A stretch of 64,000 nt of DNA, taken from the NCBI GenBank assembly GCA_050179115.1, contig JBFXFL010000007.1, positions 1-64,000 of the forward strand, given 5' to 3'. This DNA comes from JAGPUQ01 sp050179115 (GTDB lineage Bacteria > Pseudomonadota > Gammaproteobacteria > Pseudomonadales > Porticoccaceae). The notes under the pieces are model-generated. The model was not told the DNA's origin, made no database searches, and worked only from the letters and a program-made list of their open reading frames with translations. Both the position numbers and the translations under genes were made by a program. Positions 44,266-52,251 of this stretch are shown piece by piece. Each line of letters opens with the position of its first letter. Positions within the stretch are counted from its first letter, which is position 1.

Positions 44266-45027
44266 TCAGCTGTCGCCCGCTCCGGACTCGATCAGAGCGG
44301 GCTCGATCACTTCGACGAATTCGTCCCGCGCCGCACCAGGAGAGGCCACCGCTCGACCCAGCAATACCGCATTGGCAACCGCTTCGGTATAAAGCTTGAT
44401 TGCGCGGATGGCATCGTCATTGCCGGGAATCACCACATCAACCCCGTCAGGATCGCTGTTGGTATCCACCACGCCGATCACGGGGATGCCCAGTTTGTTG
44501 GCCTCCTGGACCGCGATGCGTTCGTGATCGACGTCGATGACGAACAGCGCATCCGGCAGACCACCCATGTCCTTGATGCCGCCGATGGAGCGCTCAAGCT
44601 TCTCCATCATGCGCGTACGGTTCAGCGCCTCTTTCTTGGTGAGCTTGTCGAAGGTGCCGTCGTCGCGTTGCTGTTCCAGCTCGCGGTAACGACGAATCGA
44701 CGTCCGTATCGTTTTGTAGTTGGTAAGCATGCCGCCCAGCCAGCGGTGACTGACGTAGGGCATCCCGCAACGCTCGGCCTGCTCCCGGATCAGTTTTTGC
44801 GCGGCGCGCTTGGTGCCGACAAAAACGATTTTGTTGCCGCGCGCGGCGATCTGGCGTACCTGCTCCAGAGCCGTGTTGAACGCGGGCACCGTGTGCTCGA
44901 GATTGATGATGTGTATCTTGTTGCGCGCACCAAAGATGTAGGGGCGCATCTTGGGATTCCAGTAGCGGGTCTGGTGGCCGAAGTGGACACCCGCCTGCAA
45001 CATGTCGCGCATGCTGACAGTGGTCAT
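44266..45027 (-). CDS. rpsB: 30S ribosomal protein S2
   Basis: 253 residues from ATG 45027, preceded by a strong AGAGGA ribosome-binding site about 7 bases upstream. Family sequence is evident: SMRDMLQAGVHFGHQTRYWNPKM, IHIINLEHTVPAFNTAL, GNKIVFVGTKRAAQ, RWLGGMLTNYKTIRTSI and VVDTNSDPDGVDVVIPGNDDAIRAI. The frame opens 14 codons earlier but that part is the leader RNA. Divergent from map; probably autoregulated through the leader. Confidence 0.97.
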   Translation of the reverse strand: MTTVSMRDMLQAGVHFGHQTRYWNPKMRPYIFGARNKIHIINLEHTVPAFNTALEQVRQIAARGNKIVFVGTKRAAQKLIREQAERCGMPYVSHRWLGGMLTNYKTIRTSIRRYRELEQQRDDGTFDKLTKKEALNRTRMMEKLERSIGGIKDMGGLPDALFVIDVDHERIAVQEANKLGIPVIGVVDTNSDPDGVDVVIPGNDDAIRAIKLYTEAVANAVLLGRAVASPGAARDEFVEVIEPALIESGAGDS

Positions 45028-45067
45028 AGCGTTTTCCTCTGTTTTGGGTTCAACCTCCACATACCCC

Positions 45068-45157
45068 ATCGTCCAACCCCGCAGGGCACCCAGGACGATG
45101 TGCCGGTATGTGTGTGGCGTTTAGCGCACAGTGCGCGTTGATTGCCCCCGAAGGGGC
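45068..45157 (-). promoter_or_regulatory. Candidate structured rpsB leader (S2 autoregulation)
   Basis: Within the ~130-base leader between the predicted start (about 45158) and rpsB, two hairpins are visible on the minus strand. The first is GCCCC-TTCG-GGGGC (45157-45144), a UUCG tetraloop. The second is a long stem ATCGTCC / GGACGAT (45099-45093 with 45074-45068) closing an 18-base GC-rich interior, ending about 40 bases before the start codon. Proteobacterial rpsB leaders are known to be structured and repressed by S2; this placement fits. Confidence 0.5.
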
Positions 45158-45164
45158 GGTCGGC

Positions 45165-45173
45165 TTTATACCA
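45165..45173 (-). promoter_or_regulatory. Extended -10 promoter element for rpsB
   Basis: On the minus strand TGGTATAAA: a TG dinucleotide one base before TATAAA, i.e. an extended -10. No good -35 lies 17 bases upstream, which is normal for extended -10 promoters. Start predicted near 45158. Confidence 0.5.
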
Positions 45174-45292
45174 CAAAGAGGGGCCGAAGTGGCGCAAATC
45201 CTGACGCGCGGCTTGCGTCAGGGCGTCCGTCCCGGCGACTTGGGCGGCGGACATCGGGTACACTACCCCCCTTCCCGAAACACGCTCAAACC

Positions 45293-46066
45293 ATGGCCGT
45301 CAGCATCAAGACCCCGGCGGAAATTGAACGCATGCGCGTCGCCGGGCGGCTGGCGGCGGAGGTGCTGGAGATGATCGCACCCCATATGGAGGCCGGCGTC
45401 ACAACCGCCGAACTCGATCGTATTTGTCATGACTACATGGTCAACGTCCAGCACGCCATCCCGGCGCCGCTGAATTACCGCGGCTTCCCCAAATCCATCT
45501 GCACATCCATCAACCAGGTGGTGTGTCACGGCATTCCGTCGGCCCAGCGCGCGCTCAAGAACGGGGACATCATCAATATGGACATCACCGTCATCAAGGA
45601 CGGCTTCCACGGCGACACCAGCATGATGTTCGGCATCGGCAAGGTGCCCGAGCACGCCGAACGCCTGATGCGCGTGGCCCGGGAGTGCCTGTATCGGGCC
45701 ATCGCCCTGGTGCGCCCCGGTTGCCGGTTGGGCGACATCGGCCACGTCATCCAGCAGCACGCAGAGAGTCATTATTATTCCGTCGTGCGCGAGTACTGCG
45801 GCCACGGCATCGGGCGGCAGTTCCACGAAGATCCCCAGGTTCTGCACTATGGACAGCCGGGTACGGGTCTGGTGCTGGAGGAAGGCATGGTCTTTACCAT
45901 CGAGCCCATGATCAACGCCGGCAAACACCACACCCGGCTCAAACCCGATGGCTGGACCGTGGAAACCCGCGATGGGCGCCTGTCAGCCCAGTGGGAACAT
46001 ACCATTGCCGTTACCGCAACCGGGGCTGAAGTTCTCACCGCGCGCGCTGACGAAACCTTCTGCTAA
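45293..46066 (+). CDS. map: Type I methionine aminopeptidase
   Basis: Removes the initiator methionine. 257 residues from ATG 45293 (MAVSIKTPAEIERMRVAGRL). All metal and catalytic residues are at E. coli numbering: H79, D97, D108, H171, H178, E204 and E235 (HGIPS, NMDITVIKDGFHGDTSMMF, EYCGHGIGRQFHEDPQ, EEGMVFTIEPMI, AQWEHTIAV). Divergent from rpsB, and 16 bases upstream of glnD. Confidence 0.97.
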   Translation: MAVSIKTPAEIERMRVAGRLAAEVLEMIAPHMEAGVTTAELDRICHDYMVNVQHAIPAPLNYRGFPKSICTSINQVVCHGIPSAQRALKNGDIINMDITVIKDGFHGDTSMMFGIGKVPEHAERLMRVARECLYRAIALVRPGCRLGDIGHVIQQHAESHYYSVVREYCGHGIGRQFHEDPQVLHYGQPGTGLVLEEGMVFTIEPMINAGKHHTRLKPDGWTVETRDGRLSAQWEHTIAVTATGAEVLTARADETFC

Positions 46067-46082
46067 CCCGGGTACCGCCCTC

Positions 46083-48794
46083 ATGCCACTGCGTCAACCC
46101 GGTCTCGACTGCTCACCGGTAACCGCCGATCTGGCGGCGCGCCTGAATCACACCGCATCCCTTCCGACCTGCCGGAAGGCAGTGCAGGAGGCCTGCGAGT
46201 CGCTCGATCTGCGCTACCGCGGCGGCGAACCCGTGCGCCTGCTGGTGGCCGAAAGAGCCGCCTTCATGGACCGGGTGGTTGCCGCGATCTGGGGACGCTT
46301 CAGCTGGGACGATGACATCGCGCTGATCGCGGTCGGCGGCTATGGACGCGGCGAACTCCACCCGCACTCCGATATCGATCTGCTGATCCTGACCGGGCGC
46401 CGCCGACTCGACCGCTACCGCGACAACATTGCCGGATTTCTCGCCGCACTCTGGGACCTGCAGCTCAAAATAGGCCACAGCGCGCGCACCCTGAGCGACT
46501 GCATCCGGGTGGCACGCGCCGACATCACGGTGGCTACCAACCTGATGGAAACCCGCACGATCGCCGGTAACGGAGTCCTCGAGCGGGCCATGCTGGCGAA
46601 AACCGGTCCTGACAAAATCTGGCCCTCGCATCGCTTCTTTCGCGCCAAGCGCGACGAACAGCGCGAGCGCCACGAACGCCACGGGAATACCGAATACAAC
46701 CTCGAACCCAACATCAAGGAAGCCCCGGGCGGCCTGCGCGACATCCAGACCATCCACTGGATCGCCCGTCGGCACTTCGGCATTACCTCGCTGGAGACGC
46801 TCGCCAACGGCGATCTGCTGACCCGCGAGGAATTCGCGCAGCTACGCGAAAGCGAGGAGTTTCTCTGGCGGGTGCGCTACGGGCTGCACCTGCTGGCGGG
46901 GCGCGCCGAGGAATGCCTGTACTTCGACTATCAGCGCCGCCTGGCGGAGCAGTTCGGCTACCGGGATACCCCCCAGAGCCTCGCGGTGGAACAGTTCATG
47001 CAGCGCTACTACCGCACGGTCATGACGGTGCGGCGCCTCAACGACATGCTGCTGCAATACCTCGACGAAGAAATCCTCCACAGCGGCCGCGGGGCCCGCA
47101 TAACCCGGCTGAACGACCGCTTCCAGATTCGCAATAACCACCTCGAAACCACCGCCCCGGACGTGTTCGAGCGCGAACCCTCGGCACTGCTCGAAGTCTT
47201 CGTGTTGCTCGGCGAAAACCCCGAAATCCTGGATTTGCGCTCGACCACTATCCGTCAGATTCTCGGCAATCAATGGCGCATCGACGCCGAATTCCGCAAC
47301 GACCCGCGCAACCATGCGCTCTTCGTGCGTCTCCTGGGATGCAAGGGCAATCTGTCGAACCAGCTGCAACGCATGACCCGCTACGGAATCCTGGGTTCTT
47401 ATCTGCCGGAATTCGGCCGTATCGTCGGTCAGATGCAGCACGACCTGTTTCACGTCTATCCGGTGGATGCCCACATCATCCAGGTGATCCGCAACATGCG
47501 TCGCCTCGCGAACCAGAGCGAGGCCGACCGGTTTCCGATCGCCTCCCACGTGTGCAAAAACCTGCCCAAGCCGGAACTGCTCTATATCGCCGGGCTCTAC
47601 CACGATATCGCCAAGGGCCGCGGTGGCGACCACTCCCAACTGGGCGCCACCGACGCGGCCCTGTTCGCGCGCCGGCACGACTTCAACGAGCAGGAAGTGC
47701 GGCTGGTCACCTGGCTGGTGGAACACCATCTACTGATGTCCGCCACCTCGCAGCGCGAGGATATCGATGACCCGGATGTGATCCACCGCTTCGCGCGTCT
47801 GATGGGCGACCAGATCCACCTCGACTATCTCTTCACGCTCACGGTGGCGGACATGAACGCCACCAACCCGACCCTGTGGAATCAGTGGAAAGGCGCGCTG
47901 ATGCGGCAGCTCTATCTCGCCACCCGCGATGCCCTGGCACGCGGGCTGGAAAACCCGGTCAATCGTCTCGAGTGGATCGAGAGTTCGCGCACCGAGGCGC
48001 TGGAGTTGCTCGCCGCCGAGGGCATTCCCGAGGCCCGCTGTCGCGCGATCTGGGGCGAAATCGGCGACGATTTCTTTCTCAAGGAAAAAGCCTCGGCCAT
48101 CAGCCGCTGTACCCGGCAGGTGTGGGAACAGGAAGGCAAAAATCCAATCATCTATCTCGAAAACGCCGGTGTCGAAGATGCCACGGCGACCCGTGTGTTC
48201 GTTTATACGAGCGGTATCGACAATGTGTTCTCGAAAATTGCCGCCGCCCTCGATCTGCTCAATCTCAACGTGGTCGATGCGCGCCTCTATGCGCCGGGCG
48301 AGGGGCGCACGCTGAACCTGTTCTACGCCCTCGACGACGGCGGTCTGGCGTTTGCCGACAATGCCCAGCGGGTCCGGCAGGTCACGCGCGCGCTGCGGGA
48401 TATTCTCACCCAGCCCATGGAGGCGCTGCCCAAGCCCAATCGCCGGGTGTCGCGTCAGCTCAAGCAATTGACCACGGGAACCGCTGCCTTCATCAATAAC
48501 GACGAGCACGGCCAGACCCGGATCATGGTGCTGACTCCAGACCGCCCCGGCTTGCTGGCGCACCTGGGCCGGATTTTTCTCCAGTACCGGCTCACCGTGC
48601 ACAGCGCCAAGATCGCCACCCTGGGCGAACGGGTCGAGGACAGTTTTTACGTCACCCGGGCGGATGGCCTCCCGCTGTGCGATCAGGATCTCTGCGAACA
48701 ACTGCGTGCACGGATCTGCGCCGAACTGGATCAGCGCAATCGCGAGGAGATCGCCGCCACCGACACACTGCGCGAAATGCCGCTGCGCGCCTGA
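46083..48794 (+). CDS. glnD: Bifunctional uridylyltransferase/uridylyl-removing enzyme GlnD
   Basis: Primary nitrogen sensor: uridylylates PII when glutamine is low and removes UMP when it is high. 903 residues. Nucleotidyltransferase motif GGYGRGELHPHSDIDLLIL near residues 84-102; HD domain GLYHDIAKGRGGDHSQLGATDA near 505; two C-terminal ACT domains (ATRVFVYTSGIDNVFSKIAAALDLLNLNVVDARLY and RIMVLTPDRPGLLAHLGRIFLQYRLTVHSAKI) that bind glutamine. Start ATG 46083. No PII gene is in the window. Confidence 0.96.
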   Translation: MPLRQPGLDCSPVTADLAARLNHTASLPTCRKAVQEACESLDLRYRGGEPVRLLVAERAAFMDRVVAAIWGRFSWDDDIALIAVGGYGRGELHPHSDIDLLILTGRRRLDRYRDNIAGFLAALWDLQLKIGHSARTLSDCIRVARADITVATNLMETRTIAGNGVLERAMLAKTGPDKIWPSHRFFRAKRDEQRERHERHGNTEYNLEPNIKEAPGGLRDIQTIHWIARRHFGITSLETLANGDLLTREEFAQLRESEEFLWRVRYGLHLLAGRAEECLYFDYQRRLAEQFGYRDTPQSLAVEQFMQRYYRTVMTVRRLNDMLLQYLDEEILHSGRGARITRLNDRFQIRNNHLETTAPDVFEREPSALLEVFVLLGENPEILDLRSTTIRQILGNQWRIDAEFRNDPRNHALFVRLLGCKGNLSNQLQRMTRYGILGSYLPEFGRIVGQMQHDLFHVYPVDAHIIQVIRNMRRLANQSEADRFPIASHVCKNLPKPELLYIAGLYHDIAKGRGGDHSQLGATDAALFARRHDFNEQEVRLVTWLVEHHLLMSATSQREDIDDPDVIHRFARLMGDQIHLDYLFTLTVADMNATNPTLWNQWKGALMRQLYLATRDALARGLENPVNRLEWIESSRTEALELLAAEGIPEARCRAIWGEIGDDFFLKEKASAISRCTRQVWEQEGKNPIIYLENAGVEDATATRVFVYTSGIDNVFSKIAAALDLLNLNVVDARLYAPGEGRTLNLFYALDDGGLAFADNAQRVRQVTRALRDILTQPMEALPKPNRRVSRQLKQLTTGTAAFINNDEHGQTRIMVLTPDRPGLLAHLGRIFLQYRLTVHSAKIATLGERVEDSFYVTRADGLPLCDQDLCEQLRARICAELDQRNREEIAATDTLREMPLRA

Positions 48795-48825
48795 CTTCCG
48801 GTTTCGTCCATCATCAGGTTCAACG

Positions 48826-50022
48826 ATGAATCCCCATCTGCGCCAACTCCAGCCCTATCCGTTCGAAAAACTGCGGCGCCTGCTCGCGGGCGTCACACCA
48901 CCGCGGGAGCTCCCCGCCATCGATCTGTCGGTGGGCGAGCCCAAACATGCGGCGCCCGCCTTCGTTCGCCAGGTGCTGGCCGACCATCTGGAACAACTGG
49001 CGGCCTACCCCGCCACCAGGGGCTGTGTCGAACTGCGCACCGGCATCAGCACCTGGCTCCAGCGCCGCTTCGCGCTCAATGCGGCGCCCGATCCGGAGCG
49101 CGAAGTGCTGCCGGTCAACGGCACCCGTGAGGCATTGTTCGCCTTTGCCCAGTGCGTGATCGACCCGACCGCCGACACCCTGGTGGTGATGCCCAATCCG
49201 TTCTATCAGATCTACGAGGGCGCGGCCCTGCTCGCTGGCGCCGCAACCCACTATCTCCCCTGCACGGCCACCACCGGGTTCGCGCCGGATTACGACGCCG
49301 TGCCGGGTGCGGTCTGGCAGCGCTGCCAATTGCTCTATATCTGCTCGCCCGGCAATCCGACCGGCGCGGTGACGCCCGTCGCGATCCTGAAGAAACTCAT
49401 CGCCCTCGCCGACGAACACGACTTCATCATCGCCAGCGACGAGTGCTACTCCGAGATCTATGGCGATGAAAATCGGCCGCCGCCGGGTCTGTTGCAGGCC
49501 TGCGCGGAACTCGGTCGCGACGACTTCCGCCGCTGCGTCGTATTCCACAGCCTGTCCAAACGCTCCAACCTGCCCGGACTGCGCTCGGGCTTTGTGGCGG
49601 GCGATGCGGACATCCTCGAGCAGTTCCTGCGCTACCGCACCTATCACGGTTGCGCGATGTCGCTGCCCTCCCAACTGGCGAGCGCCGCCGCCTGGGCCGA
49701 CGAAGCCCATGTGCGGGAAAACCGCCGTCTCTATCGCGAGAAATTCGACGCCGTGCTGGAAATTCTCGGTGCACATCTCGATGTCGCGCGACCCGACGCC
49801 GGTTTCTATCTCTGGCCGCGCACGCCGATCGACGACGAGACCTTCACCCGCCGCCTGCTGGCCGAGCAGCATGTCACCGTGGTGCCGGGCCGCTATCTGG
49901 CGCGCAGCGGCGTCGGTGGGGCGAATCCGGGCGAGCAGCGGGTGCGCATCGCGCTGGTAGCCCCGCTGGCGCAATGTCGCGAAGCGGCAATCCGTATCCG
50001 CCGCCTGCTGGCGAACGGCTGA
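48826..50022 (+). CDS. dapC: Succinyldiaminopimelate transaminase DapC
   Basis: PLP enzyme converting N-succinyl-2-amino-6-ketopimelate to succinyl-DAP. 398 residues. Fold-type I motifs: IDLSVGEPKHAAP, YPATRGCVELR, NPFYQIYEGAAL, SPGNPTGAV, ASDECYSEIY, and the PLP lysine K245 in FHSLSKRSNLPGLRSGFVAGD. Assignment to DapC rather than another class I aminotransferase rests on the typical glnD-dapC-dapD/dapE context and the YRTYHGCAMSLPSQLAS region. Stop overlaps the nth start (TGATG). Confidence 0.92.
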   Translation: MNPHLRQLQPYPFEKLRRLLAGVTPPRELPAIDLSVGEPKHAAPAFVRQVLADHLEQLAAYPATRGCVELRTGISTWLQRRFALNAAPDPEREVLPVNGTREALFAFAQCVIDPTADTLVVMPNPFYQIYEGAALLAGAATHYLPCTATTGFAPDYDAVPGAVWQRCQLLYICSPGNPTGAVTPVAILKKLIALADEHDFIIASDECYSEIYGDENRPPPGLLQACAELGRDDFRRCVVFHSLSKRSNLPGLRSGFVAGDADILEQFLRYRTYHGCAMSLPSQLASAAAWADEAHVRENRRLYREKFDAVLEILGAHLDVARPDAGFYLWPRTPIDDETFTRRLLAEQHVTVVPGRYLARSGVGGANPGEQRVRIALVAPLAQCREAAIRIRRLLANG

Positions 50023-50675
50023 TGCGCAAGATCGAACGGGCGCGCTATATCGCCGCGCGCCTGCAGGAGCTGTATCCGGATCCGCCGATCCCGCTGGATC
50101 ATCGCGATCCCTTTACCCTGCTGATCGCGGTGCTGCTGTCGGCCCAGTGCACCGATGCCCGGGTGAACAAGGTGACACCGGCGCTGTTCGCGCGGGCCGC
50201 TACGCCCGCACAAATGGCGGCGCTCACCGTGGAAGAAGTTCACGAACTGATCCGGACCTGCGGCCTCGCGCCGCAAAAAGCCAAGGCGATCGTGCAACTG
50301 GCGCGCATCCTGGTGGCGGAACACGGCGGCGCAGTGCCCGAATGCTGCGCGGCCCTCGAACGCCTGCCGGGCGTCGGCCACAAGACCGCGAGCGTGGTGA
50401 TGTCCCAGGCCTTTGGGCATCCCGCGTTTCCCGTGGATACGCACATCCATCGCCTGGCGCAACGCTGGGGCCTGAGCGACGGCAGCAGCGTTGCACGCAC
50501 CGAGCGCGATCTGAAGCAGTTGTTCCCGCAGGAGTCCTGGCGCGATCTCCACCTGCAAATCATTTACTACGGCCGCGAGCACTGTAGCGCGCGCGGTTGC
50601 GACGGTACCCGCTGCGATATCTGCCGCACCTGTTATCCACGCCGGAAACGCCCGCTCGTAACCCGCAAAGCCTGA
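50022..50675 (+). CDS. nth: Endonuclease III (DNA glycosylase/AP lyase)
   Basis: Removes oxidised pyrimidines. 217 residues. HhH motif LERLPGVGHKTASVV with catalytic Lys, and catalytic Asp in FPVDTHIHRLAQRWG. The C-terminus should carry a 4Fe-4S cluster as C-X6-C-X2-C-X5-C. Here the cysteines run GREHCSARGCDGTRCDICRTCYP, so the spacing does not fit that pattern (possible set C-X4-C-X2-C-X2-C or C-X9-C-X2-C-X2-C). The basic tail RRKRPLVTRKA follows. Inserted between dapC and dapD. Confidence 0.93.
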   Translation: MRKIERARYIAARLQELYPDPPIPLDHRDPFTLLIAVLLSAQCTDARVNKVTPALFARAATPAQMAALTVEEVHELIRTCGLAPQKAKAIVQLARILVAEHGGAVPECCAALERLPGVGHKTASVVMSQAFGHPAFPVDTHIHRLAQRWGLSDGSSVARTERDLKQLFPQESWRDLHLQIIYYGREHCSARGCDGTRCDICRTCYPRRKRPLVTRKA

Positions 50676-50755
50676 GCCTCGGCTCCACTTGCGGCCGCTG
50701 TCGCAGGCAATCGAATTTGCTATTCTGGCCGCCGCTTTTGTCGGTGAGTTCGCGC

Positions 50756-51127
50756 GTGACCTCTGTTGCTTACGGCACCACTGTTGTTTACGGCATCCGC
50801 AACTGCGACACGGTCACCAAGGCGCGGCGCTGGCTCGACGGCCAGGGTATCGCCTATCGCTTCCACGACTTCCGCAGCGACGGGCTGGAGCTCGCGCGAG
50901 TGGAACGCTGGCTGGTGGAACTGGGCTGGGAACAGCTCATCAACCGGCGCGGGACCACCTGGCGACAACTGGATGCGAAAATCCGGGATCGGATCTCGGC
51001 AACCACCGCAGCTGAGCTGCTGCTTGCCCACCCGACCCTGATCCGACGTCCGGTGCTGGAACAAGCGGGGCGCATTCATCTCGGCTTCAGTCCCGAAGCC
51101 TACGCACATATCTTCCGCTCCGCCTGA
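50756..51127 (+). CDS. ArsC/Spx-family reductase (YffB-like)
   Basis: 123 residues from GTG 50756 (other GTG/TTG starts lie just upstream). Thioredoxin-like fold with one active cysteine in VVYGIRNCDTVTKARRWLDGQGI and the segments YRFHDFRSDGL, INRRGTTWRQLD and LLAHPTLIRRPVLE. This is the YffB branch, found next to dapE in E. coli and many gammaproteobacteria; glutathione-dependent reductase activity is suspected, true arsenate reduction is not supported. 25 bases before dapD. Confidence 0.88.
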   Translation: MTSVAYGTTVVYGIRNCDTVTKARRWLDGQGIAYRFHDFRSDGLELARVERWLVELGWEQLINRRGTTWRQLDAKIRDRISATTAAELLLAHPTLIRRPVLEQAGRIHLGFSPEAYAHIFRSA

Positions 51128-51152
51128 GCGGAGTGGCCACAGGAGAATCTCA

Positions 51153-52187
51153 ATGGCGGAATTCTATGGCCTGGGCCTCGGCATCGGCACCCAAAATGCC
51201 CGTGGCGACTGGCTCGAGGTCTTCTACCCCCATCCAATGGTCCATCCTTCGGTGGCACTCACCTCGGCGATTGCGCGCGCGATCAACTATGAGGGTGGCA
51301 ACGCCGCAATTCAGACGGACATCCCCATGCTGACGCGGTTGAGCAATGTGTTCGATGCCGCCGGCGAATCCGCGCTGGCGGAACAGGCCGCCCAACTGAA
51401 AGCCGTCTCCCGCACCCCGGTGATCACACTGCTGGCGACCAATACCGCACCCGCCTCGGTGCCGGAAGCCTATTTGAAGCTGCATTTTCTGTCGCACCGC
51501 CTGGTGCGTCCCCACGCCACTGACCTGTCCGGTATCTTCGGGTGCCTGCCCAACGTCGCCTGGACCAGTGAGGGGGCGATCGATCTGGCCGAACTGGCGC
51601 AACAGCAATGGCGTGCGCGCTTGCAGGATCGGGCGCTGACCGTATACAGCGTCGACAAATTTCCCCGCCTGGTGGATTACGTGGTGCCGAGCGGTGTCCG
51701 CATCGCCGACACGGCACGGGTGCGCCTGGGCGCCTATCTCGGCGAAGGCACCACAGTGATGCACGAAGGCTTCATCAATTTCAACGCCGGTACCGAAGGA
51801 CCGAACATGGTCGAGGGGCGGATCTCCGCCGGCGTGTTCGTCGGCGCCGGCTCGGATCTCGGCGGCAGCAGCTCCACCATGGGTACCTTGTCCGGCGGCG
51901 GCAATCTGGTGATCTCCGTGGGCCGCGAATGCCTGATCGGCGCCAACGCCGGTATCGGTATCCCGCTGGGCGACCGCTGCACCGTGGAGGCTGGGCTCTA
52001 TGTCACCGCGGGCACCAAGGTGTCTCTGCTGGACGACCGCCAGCAACCGGCCGGCACCGCCAAGGCTCGGGATCTCGCAGGCCGTTCAGATCTGCTGTTT
52101 CGCCGCAACTCGGTGACCGGGGCTGTCGAGTGCCTGACCAACCAGACCGCGGTGGCGCTGAACGAAGCGTTGCACAGCCACAACTGA
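51153..52187 (+). CDS. dapD: 2,3,4,5-tetrahydropyridine-2,6-dicarboxylate N-succinyltransferase DapD
   Basis: Succinylates tetrahydrodipicolinate in the lysine/DAP pathway. 344 residues, the long pseudomonad/actinobacterial type rather than the 274-residue E. coli form. Left-handed beta-helix in the second half: VRIADTARVRLGAYLGEGTTVMHEG, NFNAGTEGPNMVEGRISAGVFVG, GSDLGGSSSTMGTLSGGGN and LIGANAGIGIPLGDRC. CAGGAG ribosome-binding site. Forms an arsC-like/dapD/dapE run. Confidence 0.95.
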   Translation: MAEFYGLGLGIGTQNARGDWLEVFYPHPMVHPSVALTSAIARAINYEGGNAAIQTDIPMLTRLSNVFDAAGESALAEQAAQLKAVSRTPVITLLATNTAPASVPEAYLKLHFLSHRLVRPHATDLSGIFGCLPNVAWTSEGAIDLAELAQQQWRARLQDRALTVYSVDKFPRLVDYVVPSGVRIADTARVRLGAYLGEGTTVMHEGFINFNAGTEGPNMVEGRISAGVFVGAGSDLGGSSSTMGTLSGGGNLVISVGRECLIGANAGIGIPLGDRCTVEAGLYVTAGTKVSLLDDRQQPAGTAKARDLAGRSDLLFRRNSVTGAVECLTNQTAVALNEALHSHN

Positions 52188-52215
52188 CCGCATATCGAGA
52201 CGGCCCCCTTTACCC

Positions 52216-52251
52216 ATGAGCCCCATGAGCCCCATGAGCCCCATGTCGCCC
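52216..52251 (+). repeat. Tandem 9-bp repeat carrying four alternative dapE start codons
   Basis: ATGAGCCCC is repeated exactly three times (52216-52242) followed by the variant ATGTCGCCC (52243-52251). Each unit encodes Met-Ser-Pro in frame and begins with ATG. No clear ribosome-binding site precedes the first ATG. Repeat-number change would keep the frame (9 bp) but alter the number of start codons. Confidence 0.85.

Noticed and set aside
50756..51127. Arsenate reductase with an ars operon
   Set aside because: The protein belongs to the YffB-like branch in the dap context; there is no arsR, arsB or other arsenic gene nearby.
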